A stretch of 64,000 nucleotides of DNA from Mogibacterium sp. (lineage in GTDB: Bacteria > Bacillota > Clostridia > Peptostreptococcales > Anaerovoracaceae), in NCBI GenBank assembly GCA_016775335.1, contig JAEUGJ010000002.1:1-64000 (forward strand). Direction: 5' to 3'. The notes below the pieces were generated by a model. The model was not told the origin of the DNA, searched no databases, and worked only from the letters and a program-made list of their open reading frames with translations. A program made the translations under genes and the position numbers. Shown in pieces: positions 18,743-27,713 of the stretch (its first letter is position 1; each line of letters starts with the position of its first letter).

Positions 18743-19816
18743 CTAATTCAATGTGGCCTTCAGAATTACCGGATTGTGGTCGGAATTCTTGAAGTTGAGA
18801 TTCTCTGTTTTTATGGAATCCACCTGCAGATTCTTGGACAGAATAAAACCGTCCAGCATGTAGTAGTAGCAGTCCTTTTTGTCCGCGTTCTTGTAGACCT
18901 TGTCCAGGGAACGGCAGGTCGGATTGCTGTTGTCCATCAGCAGGTTCCAGTCCTTGCCGAAATCCTTCGCGTCGATTTTGCCCGGGGTCCAGATGTCCTC
19001 GCTGCTCGGATATTTTCCGATGTCCACGTTGGAGAAGGTCTGGTTGAAGTCTCCGCCGGCGATCACGTAGTTGCCCTTCTTCTGTTCTTCCTCCATCACC
19101 TTCAGCAGGGCCTTCGTCTGCTTCACCTTGCCCTCGCCGTTGTCGTAGGCTTCCAGATGCAGGTTGATCATCACCAGCTCTTTCTTGGTTCCCGCAATCG
19201 GCACCCGGTTCACCAGCAGGCAGCGCTTCAGGTTCGCGATGCGCACCGGCCATCCAAACGGGCACGGCAGGCTGATTCGGGTGGAGTCGGTCTGCGCAAA
19301 CCGGGACAGGGTCATGATTCCGCTGTCCACGCGGCCGATCGGCGGCCACGGATACGGCACGTATCTCACCTTGAAGTTATTGGCAAAAGCAGACTGGTAT
19401 CCGTCCATGGATTCCGCAATGTCCTGTTGTTCATCGGTATGATGGGCACGGGTGGAAAAACGATCCACTTCCTGCAGGAACATCACATCCGCCTTCTGAC
19501 TCTTCAGCTCATCGATGATTCCCTGCATGTTTTCCTGCACCCGCTCTGCAGAAGCGGTGGTCACCTGCCTTCCGCCGTCCATAAAGAAATCCGCATTGTC
19601 TCCCAAAGCGCCGTAGCCGATGTTCCAGCTCATCACCTTGATGGTGGATCCCGCCTTCAGGGAATCAAAGGTATCCTCTGCCAGGCTGTCGATTTTTACC
19701 TTCTCCATGCTCTCCGGCCGATACTCCATTGCCGTCAGCACCGTGAACAGCATCAGCAGCAGAACCGCCAGCGTGATGAAGAAGGCGCCCACTAAACGAG
19801 CTATTTTGTTAAGCAT
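18743..19816 (-). CDS. Endonuclease/exonuclease/phosphatase (EEP) family protein, membrane-anchored
   Basis: 357 residues. An N-terminal hydrophobic helix (about 8-32) is either a signal anchor or an uncleaved signal peptide. The EEP fold shows SWNIGYG, LQEVDR, NLHLEAY, GGDFNQTF and the C-terminal SDHNPVI, i.e. the Asn, Glu, Asp-Asn and Asp-His metal and catalytic positions. This places it with DNase I-like phosphodiesterases and sphingomyelinase/inositol phosphatases, so the substrate may be nucleic acid or a lipid head group outside the cell. GGAGAAAG precedes ATG 19816. Monocistronic, converging on cvpA. Confidence 0.85.
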   Translation of the reverse strand: MLNKIARLVGAFFITLAVLLLMLFTVLTAMEYRPESMEKVKIDSLAEDTFDSLKAGSTIKVMSWNIGYGALGDNADFFMDGGRQVTTASAERVQENMQGIIDELKSQKADVMFLQEVDRFSTRAHHTDEQQDIAESMDGYQSAFANNFKVRYVPYPWPPIGRVDSGIMTLSRFAQTDSTRISLPCPFGWPVRIANLKRCLLVNRVPIAGTKKELVMINLHLEAYDNGEGKVKQTKALLKVMEEEQKKGNYVIAGGDFNQTFSNVDIGKYPSSEDIWTPGKIDAKDFGKDWNLLMDNSNPTCRSLDKVYKNADKKDCYYYMLDGFILSKNLQVDSIKTENLNFKNSDHNPVILKATLN

Positions 19817-19950
19817 GTTCTTTCTCCTATCATTATCCCCCCGGTTATAAGTTGCTTGCTTCTCGTCCCTTTCCTTTGCCCGAATTCAATCCCTCATCGT
19901 TCAGGCCATTTCATTATACCTTTTTTGTAAATTGATGAAAAGCATAACCG

Positions 19951-20114
19951 CAAAAAGAGGCCGGCGGCGGCCGGCGGCGCGCCGGACGTGGTGCTTCGCT
20001 CCCCGCAAGCCCTTATTCTTTCGTCGACAAGCACCACATCCCCCGGACATAAGGCGCCGTCTAGATATGAAACAACCTGCACCGGTCCGCCGAGATGGCG
20101 GACCGGTGCAGGTT
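19951..20114. repeat. GC-rich hairpins between EEP gene and exporter operon
   Basis: Bases 19817-20132 contain no convincing gene. Three structures are visible. One is a GCCGGC hairpin with minus-direction CTCTTTTT near 19955-19975. The second is a long-loop pair GTGGTGCTT/AAGCACCAC near 19988 and 20030. The third is a perfect 18-bp stem (20074-20091 with 20097-20114, loop GAGAT) 19 nt past the stop of the minus-strand exporter gene. The last probably ends the marR-ABC-ABC transcript, though its T-tract is poor. Confidence 0.6.
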
Positions 20115-20132
20115 GCTTCTATCATATTATAA

Positions 20133-22052
20133 CTATTCCAATTCAAAGGCACCGGTGTACAGCTGGTAGTAGGTGCCCTTCTGGGCGATGAGCTCGTCGT
20201 GGTCTCCTCGCTCGATGATCCGGCCCTGATCCAGCACCATGATGGCGTCGGAGTTCCGGACCGTGGACAGGCGATGGGCGATGACGAACACGGTCCGCCC
20301 CTTCATCAGGTTGTCCATGCCCTTTTGCACCAAAGCTTCCGTTCGGGTATCGATGGAACTGGTGGCCTCGTCCAGAATCATAACCGGCGGATCAGCCACC
20401 GCCGCCCGGGCGATGGAGATCAGCTGGCGCTGGCCCTGGGAGAGCTGAGCGCCGTTGCCGGTGAGCATGGTGTTGTACCCCTCCGGTAGGCGGGTGATGA
20501 AATCATCCGCATTGGCCAGACGCGCGGCCTCTATGCACTCCTCATCGGTGGCATCCAACCGGCCGTACCGGATGTTGTCCATCACCGTTCCGGTGAACAG
20601 GTTTACATCCTGGAGCACGATGCCCAGAGACCGGCGAAGATCCGGCTTACAAATGTGGTTGATGTTGATTCCGTCGTAGCGGATTTTGCCGTCGGCGATG
20701 TCGTAGAACCGGTTGATCAGATTGGTGATGGTGGTTTTGCCCGCACCGGTGGCGCCCACAAAGGCGATTTTCTGGCCCGGCTTCGCGAACAGGGATACGT
20801 CGTGGAGCACTTGCTTCTCCGGAGTGTATCCGAAGTCCACATCCTGCAGGAACACGTCGCCTTTTACTTCAATATACTGCGGCTCTGCGTAGCCCGGAGT
20901 CATGCGCTTCCAGGCCCACATCTCCGTATTCCGATCGGTCTCTTTGAAACTGCCGTCGGGTTCTTTTACCACGTTCACCAGATGCACGTAGCCCTCGTCT
21001 TCCTCCGGCTTTTCATCGATGAGCTGGAACACCCGGCCCGCACCGGCCAAAGCCATGGAGATCATCGGCACCTGGGCCGACATCTGACCGATGGTCTGGG
21101 ACAGCTGGCGGGACATGCCCAGGAAGGACACGATAATGCCGATGGTGATCGGTTGGAAACCCCGCAGGCTCACGTTGGTGGCGCCGAACACCACCAGCAG
21201 TCCGCCCACCAAAGCCAGCAGCACGTACAGAATGTTCCCGATATTTCCCAGAATCGGCATCAGCACGTTGCCGGCCGCATTGGCCCGGGCGCTGTCTTGG
21301 AAGAGCTGCTCGTTCAGCGCGTCGAATTCCTTCTTGCTCTCTTCCTCGTGGGTGAACACCTTCACCACCTTCTGGCCCTTCATCATTTCCTCGATAAAGC
21401 CCTCTTCCTTAGCCAGGGATTTCTGCTGGCGCATCATGTACACCGAGCTCTCCTTGCCCAATTTTTTCGTCACTCGGAACATCAAGAGGATTACGGCAAA
21501 AACAACCAGCGTCAGCCACAGACTGTACCGGAGCATCATGAACACGATGGTGAGTACGGACAGGCCGCACTGAATCAATGTCGGCGTGCTCTGACCGATC
21601 ATCTGCCGAATGGCATCCACGTCGTTGGTGTAGGTACTCATGATATCGCCGTGGGCGTGGGTGTCGAAGTACTTAATCGGCAGCTTTTCCATGGCGTCGA
21701 ACATCTCATCCCGCAGGTTTTTCAGGGTTCCCTGAGTAACCCCTGCCATGATCTGGGTGTAGATGGCGGAAGTGGCCATGCCCACCAGGTAGAAAAGTCC
21801 CATGGTTCCGATGATGCGGAGGAATTTTGCCTGCACGGAATCCATGCCCACCTTCATTCCCGGCAGGATGACTTGGTCGATCAGCTGCTGCAGGAATACG
21901 TTGGAGAAGGATGTGGAGATGGCGGATAAAACAATGCACACCAGTACCACCAGCAACCGGCCTTTATAATGGTCGGTCAGGTATTTGATAAAACGTTTCA
22001 TCGTTCCCGGGCGGATTTCGCCGACGGGTTGTCCTCTTCTTGGTCTCGGCAT
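20133..22052 (-). CDS. ABC exporter half-transporter, second subunit
   Basis: 639 residues, a fused membrane domain (six helices, about 25-330) and ATPase: Walker A GATGAGKTT, signature LSQGQRQLIS, Walker B VMILDEATSSID, switch histidine AHRLS. The insert of about 60 residues before the ATPase (IDEKPEEDEGYVHLVN to YIEVKGD) is longer than usual. The start overlaps the stop of the first subunit gene (TAATG), with AAAGGAGG upstream. The two proteins should form a heterodimeric multidrug or lipid exporter of the type common in Firmicutes, regulated by the adjacent MarR. Confidence 0.9.
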   Translation of the reverse strand: MPRPRRGQPVGEIRPGTMKRFIKYLTDHYKGRLLVVLVCIVLSAISTSFSNVFLQQLIDQVILPGMKVGMDSVQAKFLRIIGTMGLFYLVGMATSAIYTQIMAGVTQGTLKNLRDEMFDAMEKLPIKYFDTHAHGDIMSTYTNDVDAIRQMIGQSTPTLIQCGLSVLTIVFMMLRYSLWLTLVVFAVILLMFRVTKKLGKESSVYMMRQQKSLAKEEGFIEEMMKGQKVVKVFTHEEESKKEFDALNEQLFQDSARANAAGNVLMPILGNIGNILYVLLALVGGLLVVFGATNVSLRGFQPITIGIIVSFLGMSRQLSQTIGQMSAQVPMISMALAGAGRVFQLIDEKPEEDEGYVHLVNVVKEPDGSFKETDRNTEMWAWKRMTPGYAEPQYIEVKGDVFLQDVDFGYTPEKQVLHDVSLFAKPGQKIAFVGATGAGKTTITNLINRFYDIADGKIRYDGININHICKPDLRRSLGIVLQDVNLFTGTVMDNIRYGRLDATDEECIEAARLANADDFITRLPEGYNTMLTGNGAQLSQGQRQLISIARAAVADPPVMILDEATSSIDTRTEALVQKGMDNLMKGRTVFVIAHRLSTVRNSDAIMVLDQGRIIERGDHDELIAQKGTYYQLYTGAFELE

Positions 22053-23788
22053 TATTCTTCCTCCTTTCCTTTGGTCTGGGAATCAAAGATTTCCCGGTAA
22101 ATTCCGTTCTTGGCAATCAGGCTCTCATGGTTGCCCTGTTCCACCACGCGGCCGCCGTCCATCACCAGAATCTGATCTGCGTCCTGTACGGACGAAATTC
22201 GCTGAGCGATGATTATTTTTGTGGTATTCGGAATCTTTTCCATGAAAGCCTGACGAATGAGGGCATCGGTCTTGGTGTCCACCGCGGAAGTGGAGTCATC
22301 CAGGATCAGCACCTTTGGGTTTTTCAGGAGCGCCCGGGCGATGCACAGACGCTGCTTCTGGCCGCCGGACACGTTGGTCCCGCCCTGCTCGATGTAGGTA
22401 TCGTAGCCGTCCGGGAATTTGGACACGAACTCGTCCGCCTGGGCCAGCTTGCAGGCCTCCACGATTTCCTCGTCCGTGGCATCCTTGTTGCCCCAGCGCA
22501 TGTTCTCCTTGATGGTGCCGGAGAACAGCACGTTCTTCTGAAGCACCACGGCCACTGCGTCCCGCAGAGTGTCCACGTCGTAGTTCCGCACGTCGATTCC
22601 GCCCACTTCCACGGAGCCTTCCGTCACGTCATAAAGTCTCGGAATCAGCTGCACCAGGGAGCTTTTGGAGGAACCGGTTCCGCCGATGATGCCCACGGTC
22701 TCGCCGGACCCGATGTGAAGGTCGATATCCGTCAGCGCGTTCCGCTTGCTTTTTTCATTATACTTAAAAGAAACATGGTTGAAGTCCACGCTTCCGTCGG
22801 TCACTTCCGTCACCGGGTTTTCCGGGGAATGCAGGGTGTTCTCGTAATTCAGTACTTCCGTGATTCTTCGGGCGGATTCCTGGGCCATGGTGAGCATGAC
22901 GAACACCATGGACAGCATCATGATGGACATGAGAAGCTGCACGCCGTAGGAAATCAGGGCGGACAGGTCGCCGGTGTTCAGGCTGGTTCCGTGGCTGTTC
23001 ACGATGGTTTTTGCGCCGAAGAAGCTGATGAGCAGCATGGAGGCGGACATGCAGAAGCTCATCACCGGGCTGTTCAGGGCCAGGATGCGCTCTACATGGG
23101 TGAAATCCTTCCGCACTTCGTCGGATGCCCGGTAGAATTTCTCCCGCTCGTAGTCCTCTCTTACAAAGGATTTTACCACCCGGATGCCGGCGATGTTCTC
23201 CTGTACGGAGTTGTTCAGGGCATCGTATTTCTTGAAAATCCGGCGGAAGATCGGCATGGCGGTGCGAATCATCCAGATCAGCGCAATGGCGATGACCGGC
23301 ATCACGCAGAAGAACAGCAGTGCCATTCTCGGATTGATGGTGAAGCTCATCACCAGGGAAAATACCATCATCAGCGGGGTCCGCACTGCAATTCGAATCA
23401 GCATCTGAAAGGCGTTCTGCACATTGGTGACGTCGGTGGTGAGCCGGGTTACCAGGGACGAAGCGGAGAACCGGTCCACGTCCGCGAAGGAGAAGTCCTG
23501 AATGGCGTAGAAAATATCGTGTCTCAGGTTCTTCGCGAAACCGGCGCCGGCAGTGGCGGCTTTTCTCGCGGCCAAAACGCCGAAGAGCAGGGACAGCATG
23601 GCCATCACTAGCAGGATGCTTCCGTATTTTACAATCGGGTCCATGGACTCTTCAGTCATGTGGTTGATGAGCTGGGCCATCACGAACGGCAAAGCACATT
23701 CGAACAGCACCTCGATGCCCACAAACACCGGTGTCTCAATGGCCGGTCTCTTGTAGTCCCGGATGCTTTGCATTAACTTTTTGATCAT
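22052..23788 (-). CDS. ABC exporter half-transporter, first subunit
   Basis: 578 residues: six-helix membrane domain (about 15-310), then ATPase with Walker A GGTGSSKSS (a degenerate GxxGxxKS/T), signature VSGGQKQRLC and Walker B VLILDDSTSAVD, in which the catalytic Glu is replaced by Asp. In heterodimeric exporters this marks the non-canonical site. The start overlaps the marR stop by four bases (ATGA). It pairs with the following 639-residue protein. Confidence 0.9.
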   Translation of the reverse strand: MIKKLMQSIRDYKRPAIETPVFVGIEVLFECALPFVMAQLINHMTEESMDPIVKYGSILLVMAMLSLLFGVLAARKAATAGAGFAKNLRHDIFYAIQDFSFADVDRFSASSLVTRLTTDVTNVQNAFQMLIRIAVRTPLMMVFSLVMSFTINPRMALLFFCVMPVIAIALIWMIRTAMPIFRRIFKKYDALNNSVQENIAGIRVVKSFVREDYEREKFYRASDEVRKDFTHVERILALNSPVMSFCMSASMLLISFFGAKTIVNSHGTSLNTGDLSALISYGVQLLMSIMMLSMVFVMLTMAQESARRITEVLNYENTLHSPENPVTEVTDGSVDFNHVSFKYNEKSKRNALTDIDLHIGSGETVGIIGGTGSSKSSLVQLIPRLYDVTEGSVEVGGIDVRNYDVDTLRDAVAVVLQKNVLFSGTIKENMRWGNKDATDEEIVEACKLAQADEFVSKFPDGYDTYIEQGGTNVSGGQKQRLCIARALLKNPKVLILDDSTSAVDTKTDALIRQAFMEKIPNTTKIIIAQRISSVQDADQILVMDGGRVVEQGNHESLIAKNGIYREIFDSQTKGKEEE

Positions 23789-24243
23789 ATATCGTTACCC
23801 TCCTTACTGTCTTCCAGGTTGGCGTGGAGCTTTCGCAGGAGCCGAATCAGTTCCTTCACTTCTTCCTCGCTCATTCCCCGGGTCATCAATCTCTCTTTCT
23901 CTCGGAACCGCTCTTCCATGAAATGCTGATGTTCACGGGCCTGTTCCGTCAGGCGCACCATCTTGATCCGCCGATCCTTCTCGTCGGTGAAGCTTTCCAC
24001 AAAACCCTTTGTTTCCAGCCGTTGTACCAGCCCCACCACGGTGGGATGGGAAATCTCCAACTCCTTTTCAATCTGCTTCTGGGACATCTGTCCTCCGGCC
24101 TTGGCCAGGTGCCGCAGCAGGTGGGCCTGGGACCAGGTGAGGTCGCACTTCCGCAGATCCGTGTCCGCATGGGTTCGCATCTGGAAGGAAATCTGCTTGA
24201 TCAGCATGCCGATTTCGTTCCGATTGCATTTGCATTCCTTCAT
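23785..24243 (-). CDS. MarR-family transcriptional regulator
   Basis: 152 residues with the MarR winged helix: LTWSQAHLLRHLA, then recognition helix region MSQKQIEKELEISHPTVVGLVQRLE and wing FTDEKDRRIKMVRLT. First gene of the exporter operon, overlapping the next by ATGA. It probably represses the operon until a drug-like ligand binds. The 42-bp palindrome at 24351-24392 is the obvious operator candidate, about 108 nt before the start. Confidence 0.9.
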   Translation of the reverse strand: MKECKCNRNEIGMLIKQISFQMRTHADTDLRKCDLTWSQAHLLRHLAKAGGQMSQKQIEKELEISHPTVVGLVQRLETKGFVESFTDEKDRRIKMVRLTEQAREHQHFMEERFREKERLMTRGMSEEEVKELIRLLRKLHANLEDSKEGNDI

Positions 24244-24350
24244 TTTCTCTCCTTTATTTTTGTGTGTGGGCCGCCGGCTGCTGTGTGTTGGCCGCCGTGG
24301 CTGAGCCTTCGGCTGCCGGGTCGGGCCTCCGGCGAAATGAATTCGATTTG

Positions 24351-24392
24351 TAAAATGTGTAGCGTGCTACATGTAGCACGCTACACATTTTA
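24351..24392. promoter_or_regulatory. 42-bp perfect palindrome, candidate MarR operator
   Basis: Two 21-bp arms (TAAAATGTGTAGCGTGCTAC plus A, and its exact complement) meet without a spacer. Each arm contains GTAGC repeats (GTAGCGTGCTAC followed by GTAGCACGCTAC), i.e. two overlapping 12-bp dyads. It lies in the divergent region between marR and mltG. No T-tract flanks it, so it is an unlikely terminator; MarR proteins bind dyads of this kind. Confidence 0.65.
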
Positions 24393-24492
24393 GTCCGATT
24401 GCACCCCATAGTCAATGATGATTCTGTGAATTTTTGCGGTAACTCCGTGGATTAACTTTTCTTTTTTTTACCGCTGTGCTATCCTTAATACT

Positions 24493-25536
24493 ATGAGTAA
24501 ACGAAGAAAAATGACAATTATAGCAATCGCCGCGCTGGCAGCTCTGCTTCTGCTGGTCGGCGTCCTGACATCCGGCATCACCGCGAATCGCGACGGGGGC
24601 GAGATTACCGTATCCTCCGGCGACGGTTCCATCATCGTGGCCGACAAGCTGAAAGAGGAAGGCTTAATTCAGAGTCCGTTCCTTTTCCGGATTGTGGCGG
24701 AAGCGGAAGGCCGAAACGGCAACTGGTACCCCGGTTCTTATACGATTCCCGGCGGCAGCAGTTTTTTCGAAATCTGTAAAATCATGAGCAAACCGGCGGG
24801 GGACATCCGTGTCACCTTCCCGGAGGGTATTCAGGTGCGCGAAATGGGGACCATCCTGGAGGAGGCCGGCGTCTGTAAGAAGTCGGAATTCCTGAAGGCC
24901 TGCAAAACCCATTCTTTTAACTATGAATTCCTGAAGAAGGTGCCCGCTTCCAAGCGCATCGGCGGCCTGGAGGGATACCTCTTCCCGGATACCTACTACT
25001 TCACGAAGGACGAGGACCCGGATGTCATTATCAATACCATGCTGGATCACTTCCAGCAGACGGTGTACACGCCGGAAATCCTGGCCAAGGTGAAGAAGAG
25101 CAAGTACTCTTTGGATCAGGTGATTATCCTGGCGTCCATGGTGGAGAGCGAAGCGGCCACCACCGAGGACCGTAAAACCGTGGCCGGCGTGTTCCTGAAC
25201 CGCCTCCGCCACCCGGACAAATTCCCGAAGCTGGAATCCTGTGTCACCGTGGAATACGCCAAGGGCATCAAGAAGGATATCATCTCCCTGGCGGACACCA
25301 AGTACAATTCCAAGTACAACACCTACAAGTACTCGGGCCTCCCTTATGGCCCGATTTGCTGCCCGAGCATGGAGTCCATCAACGCGGTGCTGACCCCCAC
25401 TAACAACAGCTATTATTACTTCCAGTCCGATTCCAAGGGCCGGCTGCACTTCGCCCGGACCTGGCAGGAACACGCCAAAATTCAGAAGAAGTTGCAGTCC
25501 AACTGGAAGACCCAGAAAACCCGGAAGGTGAAATAG
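24493..25536 (+). CDS. mltG: Endolytic murein transglycosylase MltG-like (YceG)
   Basis: 347 residues: a short basic N-terminus, one transmembrane helix (about 8-28), a LysM-like lead region and the YceG domain with catalytic glutamate in ILASMVESEA and the family strands GYLFPDTY and PYGPICCPS. It cleaves nascent glycan strands outside the membrane to limit their length. No Shine-Dalgarno sequence is evident before ATG 24493 (the sequence is CCTTAATACT). A TATCCT box lies about 8 nt upstream, so a very short or absent leader is possible here too. Terminator at 25621-25645. Confidence 0.88.
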   Translation: MSKRRKMTIIAIAALAALLLLVGVLTSGITANRDGGEITVSSGDGSIIVADKLKEEGLIQSPFLFRIVAEAEGRNGNWYPGSYTIPGGSSFFEICKIMSKPAGDIRVTFPEGIQVREMGTILEEAGVCKKSEFLKACKTHSFNYEFLKKVPASKRIGGLEGYLFPDTYYFTKDEDPDVIINTMLDHFQQTVYTPEILAKVKKSKYSLDQVIILASMVESEAATTEDRKTVAGVFLNRLRHPDKFPKLESCVTVEYAKGIKKDIISLADTKYNSKYNTYKYSGLPYGPICCPSMESINAVLTPTNNSYYYFQSDSKGRLHFARTWQEHAKIQKKLQSNWKTQKTRKVK

Positions 25537-25620
25537 GTGATACCCGGGCAAGGCCGATACTTGGTCGAGCCGGATACTTTGGAAAGCCGGATGGATTAAG
25601 CAGAATAGGAAAATTAGGAG

Positions 25621-25645
25621 GACCGACTGTGCGTCGGTCTTTTTT
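25621..25645 (+). terminator. Intrinsic terminator of mltG
   Basis: GACCGAC (25621-25627) pairs with GTCGGTC (25633-25639) around TGTGC, followed by six T. It lies 85 nt after the mltG stop. Confidence 0.85.
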
Positions 25646-25718
25646 GGTGGGCGATTGCCGACCGGAAAGGCCGCCGGCCGCGGGGGTTGGGCCGCCGGGG
25701 GCCCTTGCATCCAAAAAG

Positions 25719-25996
25719 TGATGCATGAGGCCATATTTTTCTGCTTCATGCATCAACTCCATTTTCCAGGTTGATGCATGAGCACCCCTTTTTTCGCCTC
25801 ATGCATCACTCTAATCATTTCAGCGCTATATTCCTTCTACTTTGATTTCGCTTAAGTGAAAAACTGATGCACGAACCCCGGTTTTCTGCTTCCCAACATC
25901 GCATACCTCCGCTCTCCCTGGGCATTTCATCCTAATCTCTCCGGCGGCCGCGGAGAAAGTGATGCAGGAACCTCATTTCGGAACGTTCCTGCATCA
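25719..25996. repeat. Palindrome array with TGATGCA/TGCATCA arms
   Basis: Four inverted units in a gene-free stretch (25646-26106). Unit A runs from TGATGCATGA at 25719 to TCATGCATCA ending 25755. B runs from 25772 to 25808. C starts at 25865 with a decayed right arm near 25890-25900. D runs from 25960 to 25996 and its stem extends to 16 bp (25956-25971 with 25985-26000). Outer spans are 37 bp for A, B and D, and starts of B, C and D are 93 and 95 bp apart. The geometry matches the two TTCACGC arrays near 54.9 and 60.8 kb although the arm sequence differs. No coding potential is seen in it. Confidence 0.75.
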
Positions 25997-26106
25997 CTTT
26001 TCACCAATCCCCGGAAAGCGGCCCGAATTAGAGGGGCGCGCAGGATTGCGCGTGCCACGCCCATCTGTTCAATGCAAAAAGGATTGTGATTGAAATATAC
26101 TTATAT

Positions 26107-26379
26107 TTAATCATCTACCCATTCCATATCCTTCTCAACATCCCAGAAAGTTTTTCCGTTCCAGATTTTAGCTTCTAAGAATGCATCAACCGGATAATGT
26201 GTTTTATTCCCTTTCCAGATATACGTTTCTCCATTGTCTGCCATTTCATATAAGCAAAGATCTAGACTGCTGTTATTCGTCCATCCTTCCAGAAAGTATT
26301 TTTTTCCTTCATAAAGAAACCACAACTCATCACCGTAATGAATGTGATCAACGAATTCCCGAACATCACCATTTTTCAA
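26107..26379 (-). CDS. Small hypothetical protein
   Basis: 90 residues from a TTG start at 26379 with AAGGGGG seven bases upstream. It is rich in aromatic and acidic residues (DELWFLYEGKKYFLEGW, IWKGNKTHYPVDAFLEAKIW) and has no membrane segment. I do not recognise a family; the size and composition would fit a small immunity-like or regulatory protein, but that is speculation. The leader (a T run followed by AAGGGGG) resembles those of the next three genes to the right. It is more AT-rich than the core genes. Confidence 0.6.
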   Translation of the reverse strand: MKNGDVREFVDHIHYGDELWFLYEGKKYFLEGWTNNSSLDLCLYEMADNGETYIWKGNKTHYPVDAFLEAKIWNGKTFWDVEKDMEWVDD

Positions 26380-26442
26380 TTTCAGGCACCCCCTTAAAAA
26401 TTTTTTGTATTTTTCATATTCTTGCTTTGTAAGATGAAAAGA

Positions 26443-26474
26443 GATGCACGAAGGGCCGCCGCCCCTCGTGCATC
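26443..26474. terminator. Bidirectional hairpin after the Sel1-like gene
   Basis: GATGCACGA (26443-26451) pairs with TCGTGCATC (26466-26474), with an inner GGG/CCC. T-rich tracts lie on both sides. The 13-mer GATGCACGAAGGG recurs, inverted, at 27692-27704 just past the next gene. Confidence 0.65.
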
Positions 26475-26482
26475 GCTTCTTT

Positions 26483-27625
26483 TTATCCTTTCAAAATCTC
26501 CCGGTCCACCCGGTACTCCGGACACTTGATCCAGGCCACCAGTTTGTCCCCCAGGTAGAATTCATCCTGTTCATCGTAGCTGTTCCACTCATAGTAGTCG
26601 AACACCGCAGTTTCCCCGCCGTCGCAGATCTCATATTCCGCCGGCTCCTCCATTTTCAGGGACAGCTCCTTGCAGCGGATTGCAACGCCCAGGCCGCCAA
26701 AATTCGCCAGCCGATATTCCACATCCGGGCAGGTGCGGGTTCCGATTCGGGTGCCGGTCACCCACACCTCGCCGTCCTCTTTTTTTTGGAAAGAAAGCTC
26801 GCAGCGGTAGCCGTCCTCCAGGAAATCCACCACCGGGCGAGGCATGTCCATCCAAAGAGCATCCTGGAAAAAATCCGCCGGAAGCTTCCGGGCCACCCGC
26901 TCCAAAGCCTGCCCCGTGCGCGTCGCCACCGAATGGTCCCCGAAAAACTCCGAGTGGGCCGCCCGGATTTTTGCCGCATAATCTGCCTCCAGATACAGGC
27001 AGTAGGCCGCCGCCGGATTCGCCTCTATGCCGATGCCGTACTCGAACACCTTTCCCAGCCGAAGCGCCGCATCCGCAAAACTCCCATCAAACCCCTGAAG
27101 GAATATTTTCTTGGTCTCGTCATACGCCATGTGGTACAGGGTCTGGGCGGTGTCCTCGCTTTTCCGGCAGCCGTACCCGTGGCTGTACAGGTCCCCCAGC
27201 TTGTAAATCGCCTCGAACAGCCCGTTAGCCGCCGCATAGCTGAACTGCGGAAACGCCTTCTCGTACTCCGGCTCGCCCCCGTTGCAGCGCCCGTAGTAAT
27301 AGATGTACCCCAGCGTATTCGCGTACTCCGCGTCGTCCGCCAGCTCCCGAAGCCGCAGCATGCAGTCCCGCGCCGCCGCCCAGTCGCACTCGTACAGCCG
27401 GTTGCCCCCGTAGCACGCGTACCCCTTCAGCCGCAGCGCAAAAACATTGTCCTCCCGGCACAGCTCCTCCGTGTACCGCCGCGCCTTCGCCAGCGACTCC
27501 TCATCCATCATCTGAAGAGTCTCCTCCTCCTCAAAAGGCCGCAGCCACGCTTCCTTCTCCGCCGACGTCTTCTCATGGCTCTTCCACACCGGCTGCGCAC
27601 CCTTCCGATTAAATCTATCGTTCAT
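26483..27625 (-). CDS. Sel1-like repeat protein
   Basis: 380 residues from ATG 27625, preceded by AGGAGAGGGG. The middle part (about 85-220) contains helical repeats of the Sel1/SLR type: ANTLGYIYYYG, EAIYKLGDLYSHGYG, ADAALRLGKVFEYGIG, separated by about 36 residues. The C-terminal 150 residues are beta-rich (CELSFQKKEDGEVWVTGTR, GVAIRCKELSLKM) and unrecognised. Sel1 repeats mediate protein-protein contacts. No signal peptide is present, so it is cytoplasmic. Same strand and similar leader to its neighbours at 27714 and 28148; probably one accessory cassette. Confidence 0.75.
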   Translation of the reverse strand: MNDRFNRKGAQPVWKSHEKTSAEKEAWLRPFEEEETLQMMDEESLAKARRYTEELCREDNVFALRLKGYACYGGNRLYECDWAAARDCMLRLRELADDAEYANTLGYIYYYGRCNGGEPEYEKAFPQFSYAAANGLFEAIYKLGDLYSHGYGCRKSEDTAQTLYHMAYDETKKIFLQGFDGSFADAALRLGKVFEYGIGIEANPAAAYCLYLEADYAAKIRAAHSEFFGDHSVATRTGQALERVARKLPADFFQDALWMDMPRPVVDFLEDGYRCELSFQKKEDGEVWVTGTRIGTRTCPDVEYRLANFGGLGVAIRCKELSLKMEEPAEYEICDGGETAVFDYYEWNSYDEQDEFYLGDKLVAWIKCPEYRVDREILKG

Positions 27626-27713
27626 CACACGCCCCTCTCCTAAAAAAACAAAATCCGTTGGGCACCCACGTCCGGCAATGCAAGCCCCGCCACCCTTCGT
27701 GCATCTCTTCCTC

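Noticed and set aside
20655..21929. Long plus-strand frames opposite the ABC exporter genes
   Set aside because: Composition is the histidine- and glycine-rich complement expected of GC-rich coding strands; the minus-strand frames carry full ABC motifs.
24351..24392. Bidirectional terminator
   Set aside because: Lies between divergent genes with no transcript converging on it, and the flanks lack T-tracts.
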